Shown here in pieces: positions 7,058 to 14,800 of a stretch of 14,918 nt of DNA. This DNA is from CAZLYF01 sp964586835 (GTDB lineage Bacteria > Bacillota > Clostridia > Christensenellales > Aristaeellaceae). The first letter of the stretch is position 1; the number at the start of each line of letters is the position of its first letter. A model generated the notes under the pieces. That model had not been told where the DNA came from. It worked only from the letters and a program-made list of their open reading frames with translations, and did no database searches. A program made the position numbers and the translations under genes. The stretch spans positions 1 to 14,918 of the forward strand of contig CAZPIC010000046.1 of assembly GCA_964586835.1 (NCBI GenBank), given 5' to 3'.

Positions 7058-8074
7058 ATGCTCAGACGAGTATCCGCCCTTATCTTGCTTCTTGTTACCG
7101 TATATCCATGGCCTGCGAGCTATGCCACGAGCTTCAGTTACGGGGCTTGGATTCCCTATTGGGAGAAGGATAAAGCGCTTGAGGAAGCCCGCGCCATCAG
7201 CTCAGGCTTGGACAGCATTGTCGCTTTCATGTGCCTGTTTGACACGGAAGACCGCCTGACCATGCCCGAAGAAACGGAAGAAATCCTGTTTGAACTGATG
7301 TCGCTGTCATCGCGCCACGGGAAAGTATTTCTTTCCGTGGTCAATGATGCTGAGCGAGTTTCAGGCGGTTATGAAAACAAGTCCACAGCTTTGCTTAGCC
7401 GACTGTTTTCCACACAGGAGCAGCAGCGTAGGCATATTGTGCAGCTCCTGTCCCTGATTGATCAATACAAGCCGGACGGCCTCGAACTAGATTATGAGAA
7501 TATCAGAAAAGACCGTGCGCTTTGGTCGTCCTATATGAAGCTGGTTGAAGCGCTGTGGACTGTCTGTCAGCAAGAAAGCATTCGGCTTAGGGTGGTGTTG
7601 CCCTGGGATGCTCCCCGTTACACAACACTTCCACAGGGGCCTGAGTATGTTGTTATGTGCTACAATCTCTATGGGACCCATAGCGGTCCGGGGCCAAAGG
7701 CAGACTATACTTTTCTGAGGACCGTGTGCGAGCTGTATCGCGTTGTGCCCGGGTCTGTGCGCATGGCCTTTGCTACCGGAGGCTTTGAATGGACGGGGAA
7801 GAAGGTCTTGGCCCGGACACAGCGTCAAAGCGAGGAGCGGCTCGCGTCCGTCGGTGTTACGCCGGAAAGGGATCCGGAAAGCGGCGTTTTGCATGCATGT
7901 TTCATGGAGGATGGCGCCCTCTGCGATCTGTGGTACGCTGATGGGACGACTTTAGCGCTGTGGCGTGATCTCTGTGCCGAATACGGGTATACTTCTTTTG
8001 ACCTTTTCCGCCTGGGGGGCAATGATCTTTCGGACATGGAGGATAGCATCTGGCAGGCGCTTGAACGGCGCTGA
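7058..8074 (+). CDS. Secreted GH18-like glycosidase
   Basis: A 338-residue protein. I choose ATG 7058 because CGGAGG (7043-7048) lies nine bases upstream and the product then begins with a clean signal peptide (MLRRVSALILLLVTV...) and an Ala-X-Ala-type cleavage site near SYA (residues 20-22). In-frame GTG 7028 and ATG 7049 are possible but poorer. The mature protein starts with 'GAWIPYW', typical of the first GH18 strand. DGLELDYE (140-147) is the GH18 signature, with Glu147 as the proton donor and Glu143 at a position that is Asp or Asn in relatives. 'VVMCYNLYG' is the later strand that carries Met-x-Tyr-(Asp/Asn). The barrel end is 'FDLFRLGGND'. GH18 enzymes cleave beta-1,4 GlcNAc-containing chains; here it may trim the exported polymer, a role filled by the GH153 domain of PgaB in Gram-negative PNAG systems. 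Confidence 0.8.
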   Translation: MLRRVSALILLLVTVYPWPASYATSFSYGAWIPYWEKDKALEEARAISSGLDSIVAFMCLFDTEDRLTMPEETEEILFELMSLSSRHGKVFLSVVNDAERVSGGYENKSTALLSRLFSTQEQQRRHIVQLLSLIDQYKPDGLELDYENIRKDRALWSSYMKLVEALWTVCQQESIRLRVVLPWDAPRYTTLPQGPEYVVMCYNLYGTHSGPGPKADYTFLRTVCELYRVVPGSVRMAFATGGFEWTGKKVLARTQRQSEERLASVGVTPERDPESGVLHACFMEDGALCDLWYADGTTLALWRDLCAEYGYTSFDLFRLGGNDLSDMEDSIWQALERR

Positions 8075-8088
8075 GGAGGGCCGTTGGC

Positions 8089-10368
8089 ATGCTGAAATCA
8101 AAACAGTATCGCACCACTGTTCTTTTCATGTTCATTTTGCTGGGTTGTCTTACTGCAGCCTATTATCTGCGCTCCCAAGGACGGGTGATTTATCTTCAGC
8201 CGACACCTGTTGTGGCGTCAGCGCAGCTTGCGGGACAGGAACAGCTGGAGGCGCTTAAACAACTTGAGAACTTTGGGGAGTACGAAGCGTCCATGCTGAA
8301 CCTTCAGACTGCCAGTGAGACGGGGCTGAAGGCAGAACTTGTTTTTGAGGGCATGATTCATCAGGACCTCATGGAGGAGTTACTGAACATCCTCGCAGCG
8401 AATGCCGTGCCCGCCTCCTTTTTTGCTAGCGGCCCTGAGATTGCCGCATATACAGATAGCTTGCTACTGGTCGCTGATAGGCAGTATCCAGTGGGCCTTT
8501 CAAGCGATCTTCTCACGAGCGGTTTCGTGGGCAGCGGAGCAAGGCAGCTTGCAGTCGAATTCGCAGGCGCTGGCAGCGCCCTTCAAACCACGACCGGCTT
8601 GAGACCTTATGCCATCTTGGCTTCAGAGATGCCAGAAGAAGATTTGCGCATGGCAGCCTACGCTGCGTCCTTTGATACGCTGGTTGTTCCAACAAAGACA
8701 GTGCAAGCGAGTAGCCTTTCTTCCTTTTCAAACACAGAAAGGCTGATCGATGGACTGCCCAGGGGGGCTATCCTGTGTCTGAGGCTGGAAGGCCTGTCCA
8801 GCGCGGGAATGGGGAACATAGAGAAACTGTGCGTTGTCTTAAGCCAGAGCGATCTTGTCGCGCGTGCCCAAAACCTCCTGGCCAGGCCTTACGAGCCAGC
8901 TGATGAACTCCATAGGGTATATACGTCCGAGCGAGCTGCTGCGCTTACGTTTGCGGGGCTGGGCGACGAAGAGGAGCTTCATAGCCTCCTGCGAGAACTG
9001 GATTCCCAGCGCGCGGTTGTCACGTTCTTTGTTTTAGAGGAGGACTTGAGGAAGACGCCAGAACAGATACGGGCTATCGTCGATGGCGGACATGCACTGG
9101 GGGTCGCCGTGAACCTTTCTGGAAGCGTTGATGCCGAGGACTTGCTGGTAGAAATCCTCACAGTCGAGGAAGCGCTGCGGGACGAGTACTCCCTTACGGG
9201 GAAGCTCCCTGTTCGCCCATACTATGGAAAATCGCAAAACAGCCTTCAGCAAGCCTGCGGCGCAGGCGGATATGTGCTGCTTTCGGAGATGGTGACTGCC
9301 ATTTTGTCTGACGACATGCGCAAGACGGATCCCTCTGCCCTGTTGGAGGAACGCTTTCCCAAAGAGTACGGAGCTCTGCAACGGGGTGAAATTGTACACT
9401 TCCAGATGAAACAATTTCGGTACAGCAATGATATGCTGGGGGGATATGTGCGCGAAATCCTTTCTGAAAGAAACATCTATGAGATCAAGCCGGTGATGGA
9501 AATCCTTTCAAACGTAGATCTCGTATATGAGTATCCCCTGCGCTCAGAAAATATCCTTCCTCAGATCAGGGATGCTATTTATCCTGGGCAGCTTAAGGGA
9601 GACCCGATGGCGGCCATTCAGGCAGGCTACATCGGCATTAGCTGGGTGAATACGCCATCCTTTCTGCCTGGTTTCACCGCGCAGGAGATCCGAAGCATGG
9701 ATAAGAAGGGGGTGATCCCCAACAGCGGAAATAGAGTGTTTCTGAGCTTTGATGACTGGGGAACAGATGCGATCATTACTTCGCTGTTGGACGTATTGAA
9801 AAAGTACGATGCGAAAGCGACTTTCTTTGTCAGGACCGAATTTGTTCCATATAACCCTAACCTTCTTCGGGCCATCGCTTTAGAAGGCCATAGCATCGGC
9901 AGCCATACCCGTACCCACTATCCTCTGTCTCATGATACAGGGAATGGGAAGAAGTTCACTGAACTGCTTGAGGCGGAGGTGACTGAGCTCACGGAGGATC
10001 TGGTGGCGAGCCACCAGGATTTGCAAAAAATCATTGGAGATATCTCTGTGGACGGACGCCCTGTTTTGACCAAACTGTTTCGTCCCCCCACCCTGGCGGT
10101 TGGGAAAAATGGCCTGACCGCAGTGCTGGACTGTGGCTACACTCACTCTGTTTCCGGGACTTACACAAGCCAGGACTATAAAGCGACCGACCCGAAAAAG
10201 CTGGCTGACGCACTGAAGCGCAATACGAAGGACGGTGCCATACTGATTATGCATATGTCCGATACAAGCGTTCATACGGCTGAGGCGCTCGACTTGTATC
10301 TCAGCGAGATGGCATCGCGGACAGCCTCCTCCACTTTTAGGTTTGCAGGGCTTGGGGAAGGCCTGTAA
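8089..10368 (+). CDS. Triple NodB-like protein: two degenerate domains and one active polysaccharide deacetylase
   Basis: A 759-residue protein starting at ATG 8089, eight bases after AGGAGGG (8074-8080). Residues about 10-27 are a signal anchor; Cys20 after LLG could be a poor lipobox. Three NodB-like units follow. Unit 1 (about 80-250): 'LVFEG' (84-88) in place of TFDDG and no HxxxH. Unit 2 (about 280-450): 'LTFAG' (286-290), then 'VVTFFVL' and 'GHALGVAVN', also without the Asp and His set, but with 'VRPYYG'. Unit 3 (about 545-750): 'FLSFDDWG' with Asp555 and Asp556, 'HTRTH' (His606, His610), 'FRPPT' (Arg665) and 'ILIMH' (His722), the full metal-dependent deacetylase set. The protein should act outside the membrane, removing N- or O-acetyl groups from the polymer; units 1 and 2 may bind chain. 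Last gene of the operon. No clear terminator follows. Confidence 0.9.
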   Translation: MLKSKQYRTTVLFMFILLGCLTAAYYLRSQGRVIYLQPTPVVASAQLAGQEQLEALKQLENFGEYEASMLNLQTASETGLKAELVFEGMIHQDLMEELLNILAANAVPASFFASGPEIAAYTDSLLLVADRQYPVGLSSDLLTSGFVGSGARQLAVEFAGAGSALQTTTGLRPYAILASEMPEEDLRMAAYAASFDTLVVPTKTVQASSLSSFSNTERLIDGLPRGAILCLRLEGLSSAGMGNIEKLCVVLSQSDLVARAQNLLARPYEPADELHRVYTSERAAALTFAGLGDEEELHSLLRELDSQRAVVTFFVLEEDLRKTPEQIRAIVDGGHALGVAVNLSGSVDAEDLLVEILTVEEALRDEYSLTGKLPVRPYYGKSQNSLQQACGAGGYVLLSEMVTAILSDDMRKTDPSALLEERFPKEYGALQRGEIVHFQMKQFRYSNDMLGGYVREILSERNIYEIKPVMEILSNVDLVYEYPLRSENILPQIRDAIYPGQLKGDPMAAIQAGYIGISWVNTPSFLPGFTAQEIRSMDKKGVIPNSGNRVFLSFDDWGTDAIITSLLDVLKKYDAKATFFVRTEFVPYNPNLLRAIALEGHSIGSHTRTHYPLSHDTGNGKKFTELLEAEVTELTEDLVASHQDLQKIIGDISVDGRPVLTKLFRPPTLAVGKNGLTAVLDCGYTHSVSGTYTSQDYKATDPKKLADALKRNTKDGAILIMHMSDTSVHTAEALDLYLSEMASRTASSTFRFAGLGEGL

Positions 10369-10721
10369 AGGGCGTGCAGCTCTCATAGCTTGATATTCTG
10401 GTGAAGGGGTGGTATAAGAAAGCCAGCGTGGCGGCTGTCGGAGTTCTGGAGAGCGGAGAGGGCCTATCGCGGACGCGTGCTTTCTGATTCAACATTGGGA
10501 CTTGCGAGTTATTTTTGTCGATTCAATCAAGCGAACTTGATCGATACCGCCTTCAGTAAGCTCAGAAGCAATGAAGTCATGCGCAGCACAGGGTCTTTCT
10601 TGTACTGTCGGATAAAGGCACCCCGAGCCCTGAGGCGCGACCTGGTAATATTCAGGACGCGTTTTCAGAACCTTGTGCACCGGACAACCGGCGATAATCC
10701 AAAGACAGTGAGACGGTTTTT
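10369..10721 (+). other. Intergenic leader region before the c-di-GMP gene
   Basis: A 353-base stretch with no recognised protein. It holds the promoter at 10390-10418, a small tetraloop hairpin (ATCAAG-CGAA-CTTGAT, 10526-10541), a short CCGG-acaa-CCGG repeat (10680-10691) and a weakly supported ORF (10477-10725). I looked for GEMM-type c-di-GMP riboswitch signatures and did not find them. No intrinsic terminator with a T-run is seen after 10368. Confidence 0.5.
10390..10418 (+). promoter_or_regulatory. Putative sigma-A promoter of the c-di-GMP gene
   Basis: TTGATA (10390-10395) and TATAAG (10413-10418) are each five-of-six matches to consensus with an ideal 17-base spacer. Transcription would begin near 10425, leaving a leader of roughly 300 bases before ATG 10722. 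Confidence 0.6.
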
Positions 10722-10725
10722 ATGA
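10477..10725 (+). CDS. Possible small leader ORF coupled to the c-di-GMP gene
   Basis: An 82-codon frame from GTG 10477 whose TGA (10723-10725) overlaps the next gene's ATG (10722-10724) as ATGA, the classic translational-coupling arrangement. The downstream gene has no good ribosome binding site of its own (upstream is GTGAGACGGTTTTT), which makes coupling attractive. Against it: the small ORF itself has only GGAGAGG (10455-10461), 15 bases from its start, and the predicted basic protein resembles nothing I recognise. Treat as tentative. Confidence 0.25.
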   Translation: MLSDSTLGLASYFCRFNQANLIDTAFSKLRSNEVMRSTGSFLYCRIKAPRALRRDLVIFRTRFQNLVHRTTGDNPKTVRRFL

Positions 10726-13253
10726 GACGAACCTGCGGTTTAGTAGGAGTGATTCTGCTGATTCTGGTGTTCTTTCTAGCGCCAGACGTAGCGTTTGCGA
10801 CTTCTACAGTTGGTATGGAAACTGCTCTGGCTGTAGAGCGTTCGGTTGATTTGAAGGGCATTGAAGGCGTCGCCATTGGCGTTGCAGTGCTAGCCTTTGC
10901 GGTGCTTCTTGTCTCTAAACACTTGAGACGAAATAGGGCCGGGCGGGAGCTTATAAGACAGGAGAAAATATTCAAGGCCTTTGCCAACGCCTGTGACGAT
11001 GGTGTATTTTTAAAAGATCACAACGCTCGTTACGTCTTTACCAACCCTGCGTTTAAGCGCATGGTGGAATCCGCTGAAAACAACCTGCTCGACTTTGAAA
11101 ACCAGGAGCTGGTCCGGGGAAGCCCTGCGTGGCTGGGAGAAGAGGCCAAGGGGGAAGTGCTGGGAAAAATCGAAACCGTGCGCCGGGAGGTCATGTGGAA
11201 CGACAAGGCCTATGATGTCTTGGAGTTTCCTGTCCCGATGCCCAATGGAAAAACGGGCGTGGGGAGCATTATCCGTGATAGCTCCCGGCAGGCATCTGAC
11301 AACAAAAACAGCGAAAAGCCCGGTTATCGGTACGACAGCCTTGTCGCTGCGCTCATGTCCGAAGCCGACAACTTGAAGGACGAAGTGGATAGGGGGCTGA
11401 AAGAAGCCCTGGAGCTGACGGCAAGCCAGTACGGACTTGTTTATCTGTATGATGAAAAGAACGATGAACTGACCCTCAACGCCCTGTTCATCAGTGAGCC
11501 CGACAACATAAAGTTGAAAAATATCGAGCGGGTGTTCAGGCTTAATGATGCAGGCCTGTGGGGGGAGACGGTCCGACAGCGCAAGCCCATGATCCGCAAC
11601 GATCGTGTCATGCCCAGCCCTTCAGAGAGGGAAGGTGCGTTTGGCGAGGCAGTGCCAACGCGCTTCCTCTCGTATCCGATCATCCTGGACGGACGCGTGG
11701 AGGCGGTCTTGGGCCTAGCCAACAAGCAGGAACCCTACGATCAAAAGGACATTGACCTCATAGCTCTTTTAACGCACAACGTGTGGAACCGGATGAAACG
11801 CCGTGAGGTCCAGCAGATGATCACCTCGGAGCGCGCCAAATACTACCGAACGTTGCTATCCATCGGTGGGGCTGTGATCGCTGTGGACCCATGCGGGCGG
11901 GTTGAGAACATGAACGTCGCTGCGCAGAACATGACCGGTTGGGAACTGCGCGAGGCAGCTGGCCAGCACTATGCGAAGGTATTTCCGCTACGCTACCCAA
12001 CAGAGCCCGGAAAGCAAGTGGACCCAGTCGCAAAAGCGATGGAAGAAGGTGCTTTTCGAGACATGAGCGGAGACGCTGTTCTGGATGCAAGAAATGGTAA
12101 GGAGTACAGCATCGAGTTTAGCGCCGTACCTCTGGTGGGTGAAGAAGACCGGAGCACCGGTGCGCTGCTTATCTTCAGGGACATCACTGCCCTGAAAAGG
12201 GGCCGGGAGCAGATCGAATACCTGAGCTATCACGATCCGCTGACAGGCCTTTATAATCGGGGCTACATGAACATGGAGCTCAAGAGACTCGACTGCGAGG
12301 AAAACTTGCCGCTTACTATCTTGATGGCAGACTTAAACGGCCTAAAGCTGGCTAATGATGTCTTTGGACATGCGGAAGGGGATAGGGTGATCAAGGGCGC
12401 GGGTGACATGCTGCGCCAACACAGCCGGCTTGGAGATGTTCTGGGCCGCTGGGGTGGTGACGAGTTTTTACTGATCATGAAGAGGACCGGAGTGGACGAG
12501 GCTGCAGCACTCATTCGCTGCATTGATGAACAGTGCGGAACAGCAAATACTGGCCCTATCCGCTGTAGCATCTCCATTGGTACGGCCACCAAACAGCAGA
12601 TGAAAACACCTCTGACAGAGACGCTCAGACATGCAGAGATTGAGATGTACAACCGCAAGACACTGCGGCGTGTGCAGGACCAGAAGGAAAGGATTGAAGA
12701 AATTCTGACACAGCTGCATACAAAGAGCGTCAGAGAGCGCGAGCATGCCGAGGCGGTCAGGCAACTGTGCAAAAGGGTGGGTATACGCATGCAGCTTTCA
12801 GCGGGGGAGGTCTGCGACTTGAAGAGGGCTGCTTATCTGCATGACATCGGCAAGATCGCACTGGATGAACAGCTGCTGAACGTCAATCACGGCCTTTCGG
12901 AGCTTGAAGAAATGGAGATCAGGCGCCACCCGAGCGTAGGGTACCGCCTGCTGAGCGCCTTCGACGAAACCCTGAGCCTGGCCAGCATTGTCCTGGCCCA
13001 CCATGAACAATGGGATGGGAATGGGTATCCAAGGGGCTTGAAGGGTGATGAGATTCCTATCGCGTCACGCATCATTGCAGCTGCTGAGGTTTTCGACCGT
13101 TTGGTACATGACGCAGACAACCGAAAAGCGATCACAAAAGAGCAGGCTGTCCAAGTGTTGCGGAAGCTGGCTGGAGCGCAGCTGGATCCTGATGTGGTGG
13201 AAGCGATGGAGCAGGTGCTTGCAGAAGAGGGTATGCTGGCGTCGGAATGGTGA
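10722..13253 (+). CDS. Membrane PAS-GAF-PAS-GGDEF-HD-GYP c-di-GMP synthase/phosphodiesterase
   Basis: An 843-residue protein. Two hydrophobic segments (about 6-26 and 48-64) enclose a short external loop; the first could also be a signal peptide ending at Ala-Phe-Ala. Cytoplasmic domains follow: PAS (about 80-190), GAF (about 203-360), PAS (about 371-489), GGDEF (about 500-655) and HD-GYP (about 672-840). The GGDEF domain has 'ADLNGLKLAND', intact RWGGDEF (576-582) and an inhibitory I-site RLGD (569-572) exactly five residues before GGDEF. The HD-GYP domain has 'LHDIGK' (His707, Asp708), 'RRHPSVGY' and 'HHEQWDGNGYP' (760-770), all as expected of active c-di-GMP phosphodiesterases. Both activities may therefore be present, switched by the PAS/GAF sensors. 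Adjacent to a PilZ-synthase operon and with its own promoter, it is the likely local controller of polymer synthesis. Ribosome binding site is weak. Confidence 0.92.
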   Translation: MRRTCGLVGVILLILVFFLAPDVAFATSTVGMETALAVERSVDLKGIEGVAIGVAVLAFAVLLVSKHLRRNRAGRELIRQEKIFKAFANACDDGVFLKDHNARYVFTNPAFKRMVESAENNLLDFENQELVRGSPAWLGEEAKGEVLGKIETVRREVMWNDKAYDVLEFPVPMPNGKTGVGSIIRDSSRQASDNKNSEKPGYRYDSLVAALMSEADNLKDEVDRGLKEALELTASQYGLVYLYDEKNDELTLNALFISEPDNIKLKNIERVFRLNDAGLWGETVRQRKPMIRNDRVMPSPSEREGAFGEAVPTRFLSYPIILDGRVEAVLGLANKQEPYDQKDIDLIALLTHNVWNRMKRREVQQMITSERAKYYRTLLSIGGAVIAVDPCGRVENMNVAAQNMTGWELREAAGQHYAKVFPLRYPTEPGKQVDPVAKAMEEGAFRDMSGDAVLDARNGKEYSIEFSAVPLVGEEDRSTGALLIFRDITALKRGREQIEYLSYHDPLTGLYNRGYMNMELKRLDCEENLPLTILMADLNGLKLANDVFGHAEGDRVIKGAGDMLRQHSRLGDVLGRWGGDEFLLIMKRTGVDEAAALIRCIDEQCGTANTGPIRCSISIGTATKQQMKTPLTETLRHAEIEMYNRKTLRRVQDQKERIEEILTQLHTKSVREREHAEAVRQLCKRVGIRMQLSAGEVCDLKRAAYLHDIGKIALDEQLLNVNHGLSELEEMEIRRHPSVGYRLLSAFDETLSLASIVLAHHEQWDGNGYPRGLKGDEIPIASRIIAAAEVFDRLVHDADNRKAITKEQAVQVLRKLAGAQLDPDVVEAMEQVLAEEGMLASEW

Positions 13254-13381
13254 GGTATGAGGTACTGTTGCGGCAGTATCCGCACAAAGCGCCTTGTGTT
13301 GTGTGAAACAGCAATAGAAATAAAGCGTTGACGAGCGAGCTGCACTCTATGCTTGATGAAAGATGGAGAAAAGAAGCACGC

Positions 13382-14293
13382 TCAATGCTGCAGCTTACAC
13401 TCTGCGCTTTGCACAGCAGATGCAGGCTGCACTGACTTTGCTGCCATCGCTCTGTCCTGCAACAGGTTCACAAGCAGGCCCACCAGAACTAACAGCCCTC
13501 CCATCAGGTTGGGCGCGGAAAAGGTCCCCGCAAGAAGCGTGTCTAGAAGCAAGCCCGAGAGGACCTGGCCCACGAAGAAGGCCAGTGACATATAGAAGGT
13601 AGAGATCTTCCCCACGATCACGTTCGACAGAAGGACGATGACCGCGCCCAGGATGCCTCCCAGGTAGGTGTGGAAGGGACCGTTGAGCGCGGAGGCCCAG
13701 ACCGTTCCTCCGCCCGAAAGCGCAAGGAGGATAAGCGCTCCGCTTAGGCCAGTTAAATAATTGGCGAAGGTGCTGGTTCCCGGGCTGGAGGCTCGGGTCA
13801 GGCATCCGTTCAGCAGGCGAGAGAACAGCACCGTGCCCCCCGCCAGCAGGGAAACTACAACGGGAACCAGCTTAAAATCGTTGAGCATCCAAGCGATGCC
13901 TGCCAGAGGCAGCAGCGCGCCCCAAAGCTTGCTGGGACGAAACCTGCGCACGGGCAAGCCCAGTAGGCCAAAGTGATCGGCCAGCAGGCCTGATACGCTT
14001 TCGCCCAGCAGGCTCAGCGCCATCATGGCGGACACACTGATATGCCCAAAGGCTGTATTGTTGAAAACCGTTGTCAGAATTCCGACGAAACCGCCCGTGT
14101 ACATCCATAGGGGCAGCCTGGGGAAGCGGGGCTTGTTTTTTCCGATTCCCATGACCAGGGCAACAAAGGCAAGACCTGTCATGTGGATAATAACCAGCGC
14201 CATTGCCTGGCCGGCGCGTACGTTTAGGCCTCCGTTGAAGACCACCATGACGGAGATCATCATGCCAGACAAAAGGGAGAGCAGATAAACCAT
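13382..14293 (-). CDS. Tandem YdcZ-type DMT family transporter
   Basis: A 303-residue, very hydrophobic protein with about ten membrane segments. AAGAAGGAA (complement of 14302-14310) lies eight bases before its ATG. It reads as two copies of the YdcZ (DUF606) unit of the drug/metabolite transporter superfamily: the first starts 'LLSGMMISVMVVFNGGLN..AG' with the family's small-residue/Asn motif, and contains 'DHFGLLGLPVRRF' near its end; the second begins around residue 143 and repeats the pattern including 'VFFVGQVLSGLLLD'-like sequence. Single-unit YdcZ proteins are about 145 residues, so this is the fused form. The polar tail after about residue 283 is not part of the fold. The substrate is unknown. 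It converges on the c-di-GMP gene and probably belongs to a separate transcription unit. Confidence 0.8.
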   Translation of the reverse strand: MVYLLSLLSGMMISVMVVFNGGLNVRAGQAMALVIIHMTGLAFVALVMGIGKNKPRFPRLPLWMYTGGFVGILTTVFNNTAFGHISVSAMMALSLLGESVSGLLADHFGLLGLPVRRFRPSKLWGALLPLAGIAWMLNDFKLVPVVVSLLAGGTVLFSRLLNGCLTRASSPGTSTFANYLTGLSGALILLALSGGGTVWASALNGPFHTYLGGILGAVIVLLSNVIVGKISTFYMSLAFFVGQVLSGLLLDTLLAGTFSAPNLMGGLLVLVGLLVNLLQDRAMAAKSVQPASAVQSAECKLQH

Positions 14294-14627
14294 CGCTGCG
14301 GTTCCTTCTTTCTTTCGGCCGCCTGGAACAGGCAGCCCTGCTCTGCATGATATGAAAGCAGCCTGGCAGAAGCAAGCGGACGGGTGGCTGGATGCGCCGG
14401 GTCTTTGGGTGTCCCTGCGCGGACCAGGGCACGGAGGCTACGTAGTGCTTCCTGTCACCTTGAAAGCGAAAGCCATTTCGGTGCCTCTTATCGTTTGGCT
14501 GCGAACGTTCCCGTGAAAGCGTCTTGGCAGAACCGTTCGCACGGAGGCCTGTGAGGAGGCCCGCTCGGGACCCGCTGCTACGGAAGGCGGGCTGGTAGAG
14601 GCCGCAGGGTTGGATTTTTGTGTCGCC

Positions 14628-14639
14628 CGCGGATCCGCG
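14628..14639. repeat. Perfect 12-base palindrome
   Basis: CGCGGATCCGCG is a perfect palindrome within the non-coding region. It could be part of an RNA stem or a protein-binding site; nothing else identifies its role. Confidence 0.4.
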
Positions 14640-14772
14640 TCACTCTCTGAGGGGCCCTTTCCAGCCACGAGGCTTTCGTTACGCGCGACTGGGGCTGTGA
14701 CGGCCAGTCCTCTGGTCGCGAGGGCAAAGAAAGAGGTCTGCCACACAAGCAAAGCTGACAGGTGTCGAGCGG

Positions 14773-14800
14773 GGCCCTTCGATCCATGCATCGGGGGGCC
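14773..14800 (+). repeat. Strong hairpin in the downstream non-coding region
   Basis: GGCCCTTCGAT (14773-14783) and ATCGGGGGGCC (14790-14800) pair over 11 positions with a six-base loop. Two of the pairs are U-G if transcribed from the plus strand but A-C mismatches if from the minus strand, which mildly favours a plus-strand RNA. No T-run follows, so it is not a normal terminator. Confidence 0.5.

Noticed and set aside
10425..10721. c-di-GMP riboswitch in the leader of the GGDEF/HD-GYP gene
   Set aside because: The conserved GEMM-type core sequences were not found by eye; position alone is not enough.
13283..13298. Short hairpin between the convergent c-di-GMP and transporter genes
   Set aside because: The stem is only five pairs (CACAA/TTGTG) and no T-run follows on either strand, so it is not supported as a terminator.
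14438..14791. 117-codon minus-strand frame in the gene-free region
   Set aside because: Its start lacks a ribosome binding site, the composition is Ala/Ser/Arg-rich without a protein-like pattern, and it overlaps other open frames, as expected of GC-rich non-coding DNA.
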